From assembly GCA_032158295.1 (NCBI GenBank), contig CM063245.1, positions 26,345,726-26,409,725 on the forward strand: a DNA stretch of 64,000 nt. Direction: 5' to 3'. Origin of the DNA: Pycnopodia helianthoides (Eukaryota; Echinodermata; Asteroidea; Forcipulatida; Asteriidae). The stretch's first letter is position 1. The number at the start of each line of letters is the position of its first letter. Made by a program: the position numbers and the translations under genes. Below are positions 27,201 to 39,200 of this stretch, in pieces. Below the pieces are notes generated by a model that saw only the letters and a program-made list of their open reading frames with translations, made no database searches and had not been told where the DNA came from.

Positions 27201-30200
27201 TTGGTCTGGTACACAGAATGAACTTGAGCTGCAGTTGGTCTGGTACACAGAATGAACTTGAGCTGCAGTTGGTCTGGTACACAGAATGAACTTGAGCTGC
27301 AGTTGGTCTGGTACACAGAATGAACTTGAGCTGCAGTTGGTCTGGTACACAGAATGAACTTGAGCTGCAGTTTGGCTCCCAAAATGGCAGACCATGCATG
27401 GGCAGACAGTAGCATCGGCTACGGCTACGGCTTTGGCTCCGTTCTCAATCTTAAAACAGTGTACATTTTGCACGGTGTCTCCAACATGAAAGAAGCCCGA
27501 AGCCCGGAGCCAGAGACAGGGCCTAAGCAGAGGTTTGGAAAAGCCCCATTGTGTCACATAAATGCAAGGGCTCTGTAGCAGCAATCAAAACATTTCTTTC
27601 TGTTTTCCATGCTTTCTTATTTCTTATAATAATTTATTGTGACTTGTTCTTCCTTTTCTCTTAAACTATGTCTTATTATATGTTACATGTAGATGTACAC
27701 TCTTTTCAAAGATAGATCTACAGTTCAAATGTAGTTTCAATAGCAATAGGTACATGTACAACCGGCTGGAGTTTTTCCTCCTACATGTATAGTGCAAGTT
27801 AATTGGTTCAAAAACCATAACATACAATTGTGTCTATAAAAATCAAGGCCATAAACTTATTCCTGCTTGCCTTTGGTTATCTAATGGTAAAAAAAAACAA
27901 TTACTGGTACTGGGTAGACACAAGTACCAGCTAAAATCCTTCGTTATAATCACTGTCAGGCGTGACTATAAAGCAAAGCTGAAATGGCGAGCTGCAGATC
28001 TATTGCCTGATGGAAAAAACAATGACTGACAGAAAAAACCAATCATGTGATCAACTGATGTTAGGGGTGGGGACATTTATAACAAGTCCGTGCTTACTTT
28101 TTGACCGACAGCCCGGACAGAGGGGGTCACGGAATGGGTAAAGGCTGACTGGGAAGAGAAAACAACTACATGTACATGTACATGGGCGTACATGTATGGG
28201 GACTTTTGGTTAAGGGGGGCAGAGGGGTTGATGTGCCCAATATTTTACACAGATTAAAAAACATATAATACATGTACCAATATCTAATACCAGGTAAAAA
28301 CAAAAAAAAATTGCTTTCTCATTCCAATTTATTCTTTTCTTGTTTCTCCTGTGTTTTGCCTGAAATTGGGAGGGCAGTTGCCCCCCTGCCCCCCTTCCCC
28401 ACTGGGTCATACGTCACAGGAAATAGGCAAGGAACAAATAATACACACTCTCAACACATTGCATATCATCATTTAAACAATGTGCTTACAGTTACAGTGT
28501 GTATGCTACCTGTAGTGTCACCTAGCGTCTGAACATCTTTACCGAGCCAGAAAATAAGCTACTACATGTCCTTCTTTTTTCCTTTCTTTTTTTGGGTTAA
28601 GATAATTCTAAATTTATAAGATTTGAACTTTTGGAACCATCAATATTCTAAACCCTTGTTATGTTTTTGTTGTTTAGCTCATTCAACCATGATTCAACTG
28701 AAACTGATGTGCATGATGTAACAATCACGAATTACATCCTTATTATTTGAAGATGCCTGTCAGTGGTAATATTTGATACAAGTTTCAGGTCGATACATCA
28801 CTGCAATAAGGAGCTCTGGCCACACAAGGTTGTCATTGGTTTAGCTCGTTCGACTGGGGTGTCATATTTAAGAGTTATAATCTGTTATATGAATCTGCAT
28901 GTCAATGACACAAAACTGTATACCTGTAAGTGTAAGTTTTAAGTTGATACATTGTTGCAATAAGGAGAATATGGATATTCAAGGTTCCTATTGTTTTAGC
29001 CCATCCAACTGAAATCAGCAATGGGGAAACTTTTGGAACACTAGGTGGCAGCAGACTTACCAGGTAAATCCATTGTTCTCGGCAATGTGCGCATGCTTAG
29101 AACTACGGAAACAACGGAATTTTACCCGATATGTCTGCTGCCATCTAGTGTTCAAAAGTCTCCCATTGTCATACATTGAACTTATGAGTTCTATTCTTTT
29201 ATATGAATGTGCCTGCTAGTGGCAAAATTTGATATAAGTTTTGAGTATAGTCAAAGTGATCTCACCATTTTATCGTGGACATTCACAAACTAAAATCACC
29301 AATTTATTATTTGTTTTTCCCCAATCATGTGTCATTCAGCTCTTACTATGTGATTGATTTCTAGGGCAGTATAATCTAGTCAAGCCTGTTCTAAATTTAA
29401 ATGTATTTGCCGGCAGGAAGTCTGTTTCCAAAAGATTAGCAATATTGTCCGCTTTCCACTGATAAAGAATATTGGTGCTAGCTACATTGTAGCTCCATGA
29501 ATGTAAGTTGCATACATACAAACATGTACATACAAGTACAATGTACGTACACATACATTACTAATAGATGTATCTGAAAGCTAATTTGCTTTTTATACTT
29601 AAAAAGGAACATTACAGAATTGGTAAGAAAAAAACTTGTAAAATATACTTTTGATCACAGATTTACATAAAACTTACACTGTCTAATAATGATGATAGTA
29701 GAAAACATCCCTTGAAATATTTCTGTCTGAAATGCCATATTTGATGAGAAATGAATAAACTAATTTTCGATTGGAGTTTATCGCTCAGTGAGCGTTTTAA
29801 TCATTTGTTGAATCTATATGATTTTATGCAAATGTGCAATCGGTTTTTCACTATTTTCTCGTGACCCAGATGGCCGATCGATATCAAACTTCTACAGGTT
29901 TGTCAGTTTATGTATACATGGTGGATTACATAAAGTGCTTACACTGCCAGCAACTGTTTTGTTAGCAAAACCAATTCTGTAATGTTCCTTTAATGGCTGT
30001 ACACTTGCTTAACAAGATATTGGATTAATGTGTGTAGTGCATTAATCATTCGGCTTAACTGCGAGACATTTTAATTTAAACTTAAAACATAATATAAAAA
30101 ACAACAGCAATAAAAACAATACAATGTGTACTCTCATTTTGGCAGTCACTATACCAACCAATTTTTTTTTTTTACAATAATTTCTTTAATGTCAACTAGG

Positions 30201-33200
30201 AATTAATGCAAGGGCCAATACATAACTAAGCAGACAGATGTTTTGTACTGGAACGAATCCTTTGGGCAAATCCCATACTGATTGTAAAATGTCCAATGCA
30301 AACACACCGAACAGTTTCGATGTATTGGCTGTACCTTTAGGGCTTGACAGAAACTCGTTAAAAGCCACTTTCAAAATAGTAATCTGATACACTGTATGCA
30401 TTTCTGATTGGTTCTGTAGAGTTAGTTGTTTCAAAGTCTCACAGTCACTGCGTTCTTTGAAAAAATAATGGTTACCAACTAAACACGGTTACTAATGTTT
30501 GTTTTGTATTTTGTTAAAGGGGCATGTTGCCTTTGGATTGGGCACGTTGGGCAATAAAAAGCGTTTGTTTTGAAATGAACATGGGTGGAAAGATATTTTT
30601 TAACAAGCAGAATATGAAGATTCACATTAATATCCCCAGAAATTTTGGGGTTTGTGTGTAATTTCATGACAGAATACGGTTTGCTATTTTGTAGAACCAT
30701 TTTTAACAAGCAGAATACATTGTACACGTATAATGATTCACATTAATTTCCCTAGAAATTTTGTGGTTTGTGTGTAATTTCATGACAGACTACGGTTTGC
30801 TATATTGTACAATGTACATAGAACCACAAAATGGCAGTTCCGCTGGTTGTATTTCAAGAGGCAAATTTACTACTCACTAAATGAAACATACTGTAAGTGT
30901 TTTTGAGCCTGAACAACTCTTAAAAAGGAAAAGGAGCAATTCCAAACAGCTAAATTTAGAGAAATTTGAAGGCAATAAGCTCCTTTAATGTTTACCAAGT
31001 CTTGGTCTGGGCAAAATGCTAATGAATCAACAAAGATAATGTACAAATTTGTGTTTCATGTTAAGATTTGCTGAAAGGCTTAGTTAAATCTCACCACAGA
31101 TTATTCTCTGCTTATCTGTGACTGAAGTGAGCTCAGAACAATTTGGAGGAAGTGAATGAAATACTGTATTGGGCCTTGTGAGTTAGGCGATATCTCATAA
31201 TGTTTATTTTATTTTAAAAGGCCCGTGGTTCTTTTGTCAAGAACTCTATAGGGTACAAGTAGTGTGCCTATTCACCCAATGCACAGTCAGCCATTTGCGT
31301 CTACAGTGTAGACCCTAAAATTGGAGACAGCAGTGAATAGAAGCATTAGATTTAACTCTGTATTGTCAGGGTAATGTAATGACACTTTCATCCAGACAGA
31401 TACATAAATACAATACAAATGAAGCATGAAGTCAAGGCTCTACACACACAAGGCGGATCTGTGCAAGTAGCAAATAGAGCTAAGTTCCGTCCATCATAGT
31501 GTGCCCAAATTTGCAGGTCAATTAAAAGCAGGCCCGATTTCAGACCATACTGGTGATCCGTCCATATGCAAAGGTTTTAAAATTTGAAACAGCATCATCT
31601 GTCAAAATTTTGTTTGGGGACAAACCTCTTAAACCTCCACCCCCCCCCCAACACACACACACACACACACCCATGTTTGTGAATCCGCTACATCAAGGAC
31701 TTCTCTTTGTTCTCCCGTTGTTTGGACTTGTTGTTTTTTTAGCGATGTCCCGATTGGTTTTGTACACGAAAGCAAAGCGACGACGTCCTCGCTCTTTCAT
31801 AACACCCGGATCCCTTTTGTTACAGTGCTCGGTTTCAACGGGTAGACACACTCACTCACACACTACATTTTTGGCCAAAATAAGGCTGTGCAACTTTAAG
31901 CTTGCACACTCGGTACACCAGTGGTAAATCTTCAACTTCCGGATTGTGGGATTACTGGCCATGGATCTTGGAAGAGAATTTTGAGCCCGTCCCTGTGGTA
32001 AACAAATTGCTCACTTACAAAACAACTACTATAAAAAAAAATGAATCTGAAATGTTAAAGTCCTGCTTGCTGATCAAAATATGTTCCGTCTACAGCTTAC
32101 ATTTCAAATGCATGAAATAAATTGACTGAGTTCAATACAGAGAGTCCATTGTTGGATCATTCCTGACTGTTAAATTTTTATGTTGATGGTTCAGGCCTGT
32201 ATGCTTTGTTCTAGACAGGGAAAAGGCACCAAGGCATTTTCCCCTTGGTAAAGGGCACCCAACATGTATGAGGAAATTGTAAATTTCTATTGGAGCATTT
32301 CAAGGGCAACAAGGCAATGACCAGGGGGCATCGAGGCAAGCACCTCTGTTGCCTTTGTGAATTATCAGACCTGATGATTAACTATACATGTACACTACAA
32401 TGGATTTCCCGCTTGAGACTAATGATGCTTAAAAAATATGTATTATAAATCCTTCCTTTCAGTGTCCGCACATGAACTGTAAAAAAAAAATGCTTGTTAA
32501 GAGAACTTGGATGTTACATTCATGAAGTCATTTCCCAATGGAATAGACTTGTGAACAAGTCTGATAGCGTTCCGACTCTCTGCATGACACTGGCGATAAT
32601 CTGTCGAGCCTGGTGGCCCCCGCCAGACTACTGCTCTCGCGACTACGGTCTCGCGGGAGAGCAGAGGTCTTGCGAGAGCAGTTTTTGATCGCGGAGAGCT
32701 GAGTTTTATTGTGCTTTCGCCGCGACTCGACTGTCACCATGACAAAAATTTAAAGACTTGAAAAGAAAAAAAAAGAAAAAGAGCTGTCTTCTCTCTGTAT
32801 CAAAAAAACAACACGAAGGTGGAGCCTTCCATGGTCCTGTTTTATAATCACAATTTTGAAGTGTTTCCTGAGGAAATTAAAGACTTGCTTTAAAAACCTA
32901 CTCAATGGGAAAAATTAATACTCAACAAAAAAAACAAGACTTTATATCGCCAAAGAAACTAACAGGCTCGCAAAAAAAATGTGATGCATGGAATCCTAGG
33001 CCATGACCAGAGTTGCTTAGGTGTGAGATTTCTATAGGTTAAAGGCGACTCGTAATTTTAGTTACTACACAGCATGCGCAAAAGCCTTATGTGATTTGAT
33101 CAACCAATAGAGGGCGCTGCTATCACTGGTCCATAGGCCAAATGACAGGTTAACAACCTGAAACCAGTCAAAATCCTGTTGAAATGGTCCCGCTTGCTAC

Positions 33201-36200
33201 TTTATTGTTTCCGACCACTACATGTGTACGAACCACTGAGTGATAAACTATTGTTTTTACTTCAAATTTAGCTTACAAACGAGAAACGACGACGTTGACA
33301 GGAAAGCGTGAAATATGGACCCGCAAATAAGGTGGTGGACAAGTTGAATGACAAGCTACATGTAACTGCTCCTTGTCATTTAAAAAAGTTGAGGGCAAAT
33401 GATTGACTCTGCATGGAACCTCTCACTTTCAAAGAGGCCACTGGTTTTTAAAATTGTGTTATAATGTTAGACTTGCACACTAGTCATGCACTTCACACAA
33501 TTCTGTAATTTATGTTAAATTTCAAATAATTGAGTTGTGCCAATGTAAGTTGAGGGCAAATGATTGACTATGATGCATGGAACCTCTCACTTTCAAAGAG
33601 GCCACTGGTCTTCAAAATTGTGAACTGTGTTGTACCTTTAATGTTAGACTTGCACACTAGTCATGCACTGGAGAGTCTTTACACAGTTCTGTGATATGTT
33701 AAATTTCAAATAGTTGAGTTGTAAAACAGAAACCGCTAATGGAATCAATGTGTACTTTCTAAGTATGAAAGAGGAAGAATGCAACAGAAACAACACATGT
33801 ATCTTGTTTTTAAACCGTAACAATGTTTTAAAATCAAAGTGCATCAAAACATTACGAACAATAGCTGAAAATATACTCAGAATCTGTATATTTTGTGTGT
33901 AAAAGGGCACACAATTTGTTTTGGACATAAATAACAATTTGGAATTGAATACATTTTTCTTTTCTTACTCAATCACTACTTCTCCACCATTTTGTAGACT
34001 TTTACACTAATTTGAGTCACTGACAAAAAAGTCTTAAACTGGGATCCAGATCTCAGGAGGTTGAAATGATGACATTTCCACCTTTTGATAACCCCTCATA
34101 GAGTTATATATAAGAACTAGAGGGCGCACTGGCATTACTGCGTGCACAAACACGCCGGGACCGCAAGGAGACACGAGCGCCATTTTTTAGAGGGCAAAAT
34201 TGAGTACGAAGTATACGATGTGCGTATGGAAAATGCACGCATCACGCGCTCGGTGTTCATGTTGTTGTTTTGCGTACAGTAAAGTCAATGGTAGTGGTAC
34301 TTAAAACATGGCCGCACCACCGCGCGACGAGTCGCGTAACTTGGCTAGTGCACCCTCTAGTTCTTCTATATAACTCTATGTAACCCCTAGAGTTATAGAT
34401 TCCAAGGAGCTTCTGGAAACAGTATCCTCAGTGCTAGAGAAGTAGATCAAAGACCATGACTTATATATAATTCAGAGAAAATTACAGCATTTTGTGTTTA
34501 CCAGACCAGTTAGATAAAGGCTTTTAAGACTTTATAAAATTGTAAAAATTTATAGCCTGCCCGATATGGGGTAGAGGGTCCCCCCCCCCATGTTCCCATA
34601 CTATAACACACTATTTTCCTCTTGTATAGAACCTCCCCCCCCCTAAAATCCTCAAAAGAATTCCTGAGATTCCAAGCACACAATGAAGACACAATAGGTT
34701 GGGGGTACCCGCTGCCCCACATCAAGCACCAATTGTTTAAATTTCTCCTCCCTGTTAAACAGTTACATGTCAAACAGCTCAGATACAAAACCCCAGCGCC
34801 TCTTAAAATGTCATTGTAAAGCATCAATTAATTTTTCAATGAACTGCTGTACTGCATTCCAATGTCTTACAATAAGTGATGGAGAATCAACCACTGGTTA
34901 TGTGCACTGCATGTACTGTACATGCGTGTAAATGTACCTGTTCAAAATACAGCTTTTAAAATAAATTATGCTTGAGTCCTCTTTGAGGACATTGACTGTC
35001 TGCAGTCGTGTAGGCAAGTAAGGGGCGTGGCTACCTGCATGGTTGTAGTGCAGGCAAGTAGTGGGCTTGGCTACCTGCATGGTTGTAGTGCAGGCAAGTA
35101 AGGGGCGTGGCTACCTGCATGGTTGTAGTGCAGGCAAGTAGTGGGCTTGGCTACCTGCATGGTTGTAGTGCAGGCAAGTAGTGGGCAGACAGAAATTTAT
35201 CTGCCTTTGATCAATACCAGCATGAAAATCTGGCACACAGTTAGAGTACAAAATTAATGTCCTGACTTAGAATATGTGACTACAGGGCCATGACAGATTT
35301 GAATAAAATAAAATAGTACATATAACAAGTAAAGGCAGCAATTTTGAAAATTTTGATTGACTTTTGTTATTTTATTCTACCTGTAATTGTTCACAAATCA
35401 AATATGCGATGGCATTACAGCCAGATAGCTTTGTAATGAGATATACATGTAATCTGACTGTGTGTCAAATATCATGCATGGATCATCAACTTAGGGCAAG
35501 TTCGGGTGGGCGACTAGAGTGACTAGACTGACCAAAAACAGTGTGACGTAGCTCTTGAATTGACTAGATCGACCATGCTCCAGTGCATGGTCGATCGAGT
35601 CAATCTTCCTGTGCTCTGTGGTTTCTGGTCCAGTCACTCTAGTCGCCCACCCGAACTTGCCCTTACATGTAGCACAACCCCATCACACCTACCTGCCATA
35701 CTAAAGGGGATGATTAGCAAACAAATTCAAGCCATAAGCCGTTTTCACACTGTGGAATCACTCCCCACTTTGCCAGAAAATTGCCAGGTAATTTTAATCC
35801 CACCACTACTCCATGTTAGTTTCATATGTACTTGTTCATTGATAAAAACATTTCCTTTGACAAATTAACACTCAGTACAGGGGGACATACGGCCGTAACA
35901 ATGCACAGTGTGCGGACATGTGTATTCAGATGCCATTCATAATGAGTGCTTCAACAAATTTCATATTATTCAAAGTTCAGTGAACTTTCCAATGAACTGT
36001 CACCGGTACACTGTAATGGTGAATTCCCATTGAGTTTACCAGGGTTAACCGTTCATTTGGATAAAGTAAAACCAAATGAATTCCCGGGAAATTCGTCCAG
36101 TGTTACATCTAAACTGCTCTCTTGAAATTTGCCTGCTGGTGTGCGCATGTGTCATTAGGTTCTGCATTCAAATGGTTAAGGAGCGGTGTCAAAGGTTACA

Positions 36201-39200
36201 TGTACATAATTTAAAGGCGATCTGACCTCCGACATCAATTCTAATTTATGCAAAACACAATGCGTACATGCACACCTCCAAGCAGAAATGAAAATCTGCC
36301 GTCACGTCGGACGACACATCCTCAAAATGTACAAGTTTTCATTTCCAAATTACCGACAAGTTTTCATTTGTGTCCTCTGAACATTCAGTAATTTAGGGTG
36401 CTAAGGGTGACACTACGCAAAGTTACCAGCACCCAATTTTATAGAGCTGCTTACCGGCCGATTTTGTGCTTACTGTGCGAGTTTCCATTTCATAGCGCTG
36501 CTAACCATAAGCGAACGAACAGGCACACTAACCTTTCAGTGCTTACTGTATGAAAATGAATAATGTAACAAAGCAAATTCATGGTGAATGTGCAGGCTGG
36601 CCGCCCAATTTTCTTGCTAAACTGTGAAATATGCTTTCGCTTTAAATGCAAAGTTTTCTGCTACAGTAAGCATGAACAATTTATTACCATTAGGCAGCGC
36701 TATGAAGTTGACCCCAGGGCTCCAAGTTCACGCTGGACTGCAGGCCTGAGACTGGAAATTTTAACATTAGGCCAGTAAATTTATGACAGGGAATAAGTCC
36801 AGTTGGTCTTGTATTTTCGAATTGCAACAATACCTCACTGTGTAATATCTCCAATAAAAAAAACGAACAGGCACACTAACCTTTCAGTGCTTACTGTATG
36901 AAAATGAATAATGTAACAAAGCAAATTCATGGTGAATGTGCAAGCTTGCCGCCCAATTTTCTTGCTAAACTGTGAAATATGCTTTCGCTTTAAATGCAAA
37001 GTTTTCTGCTACAGTAAGCATGAACAATTTATTACCATTAAGCAGCGCTATGAAGTTGACCCCAGGGCTCCAAGTTCACGCTGGACTGCAGGCCTGAGAC
37101 TGGAAATTTTAACATTAGGCCAGTAAATTTATGACAGGGAATAAGTCCAGTTGGTTTTGTGTTTTTGAATTGCAACAATACCTCACTGTGTAATATCTCC
37201 AATAAAAAAAATAAACAAAACTTATGTTCAAACGTTGACTTTGACTGAGTTTGATCTCTCGATTCTGTTGAGTATCCACTCATACTGACAGATGAAACCT
37301 TGTCATGTCTTAATCACTTAATGCTTAGTTCAAACAAAACCAGTTTTATTCATCATAATGTTAAACTGAGCACATTTTTGTCATTTTGATTCTGGCAAAA
37401 ATATTTCAGATTAAAAAAATTTGTAAGCCACAAGCCCTGCGATCGTGGGTCCCTCCCCAAGTTTGCACCCTGGTTACATTTTTAAACTCCATTATCAATC
37501 AAACAGGCAGGCCTAATCAAAGGTCAGATTTTCAATTAACCCTAACAGACTAGACCCTTGGGTAAACATACTGCCCAAATCCTTCAATATCCTTCAACTT
37601 ATTGTAAGTATACATATTAGCCCAATCCTTCAAAATCCTTTTGAGACAGAAGTTAGGGAGTCAAAAAATGTCAAAAAAGCCCAAAACCTTCAGAATCCTA
37701 TTTTGGCTAAGCTGCATAATACATAAAACCTTCAAAATCCTCCTATGTAAAAACAGCCCGGTAGCGCAAGTCCTGCGAAATCCTACCCTAACAAAAACTC
37801 ATTTTAGCCCAAAGCCTTCGAAATCCTCCTGTGTTGCAGATCCCTAATAGCCCAAATCCTTCACAATCCTGCACTTTGGCAATGAGGATATTGTAGGACT
37901 TGGGTTCTTTAGGGTTAATAGGGGCCTATATTATAAAAATTGTTGATTACCGATCATAATGCATCTTTCGATGTTGCAATCGCAATTATTTACACAGGGA
38001 AAGCTTAATGGACAAAATACATCAGACGAGATAATATGGGAGCAGCCTGGGTCTATGACTCAGAGCGCCCAAAGATTTGACTGATTGTGGAACCTTTGTT
38101 CACATTGAACCCCAAAAAATAAAAACGACATAAGACCCAGAGACCTTCCTCTTTTAAAAGTGTGACTGCTCCACACAGCATCGATTAAAATTGTCGGAAG
38201 AATGTGTGATACGACATTTAAATGCTCTCGCACGTTAAAACATTAACATGGAATTGTCATGAGATTTTTCTGACGCTAGTTTTGCAGTCGGCCATCAATA
38301 TATATTACTTCCTAAGGCAAGACAAGGGTGCAAGAGGTGCATCCAGAATGTCAAATTGAATAATTTCAATTTCAACTAGGCACACAAAGGTGACGAGCAG
38401 GACAATGCAAGCAATCTAGGAACAGGTACTTGAAATTCCAGACAGCCTTGCAAAAAGCCTGCTCAAATACAGACAGTACCTACTCCTTGCTATGCTATCG
38501 TACACATTAATGTGTACATTCTACGGACAGTGGGAACATGGTGACGAGCTGGACAATGCAGGCAATCTAGGGACACATACACGTACATGTACCCCCCTCC
38601 CCCAACTTGAAATTCCAGACAGCCTTGCAAAAAGCCTGCTCAAATACAGACAGTACCTACTCCTTGCTATCAGGCCTGCTTGCTATGCTATCGTACACAT
38701 TAATGTGTACATTCTACAGACAGTGGGAACATGGTGACGAGCTGGACAATGCAGGCAATCTAGGGACACATACACGTACATGTACCCCCCTCCCCCAACT
38801 TAAAATTCCAGACAGCCTTGCAAAAAGCCTGCACAAACACAGACAGTACCTAATGTAGTCCTTGCTATGCTATCGTACACATTAATGTGTACATTCTCTG
38901 TACAGTAGGGAACTTGGGACAACCAAGAAGGTCTTTGTGTGGTCTGATCAAATCATAGCAATGTTTCATCAAGACGGGTTTGGATGACTCAGAGACATTA
39001 TAAACTCATGCTGTACGAAGCCATGACGATGCATACTCATAGCAGGCCTACATATAAGGCCTGGGAGTAAAAAAAGAAACATGTTTAATGTCCGGGTTTC
39101 CAAAAAAAAGGAAGAAGGAGGGGCTTTTTATTTTTTATTTTTTATTTCAAGATGGCCGCCATTCTTTTTAAAATTTCAAATATAATAATAATAATAGTGG

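Noticed and set aside
26845..27584. 184- and 234-residue Cys/Ser-rich ORFs as genes
   Set aside because: Three overlapping frames give the same peptide cycle from a 34-bp array; there is no start context or exon support.
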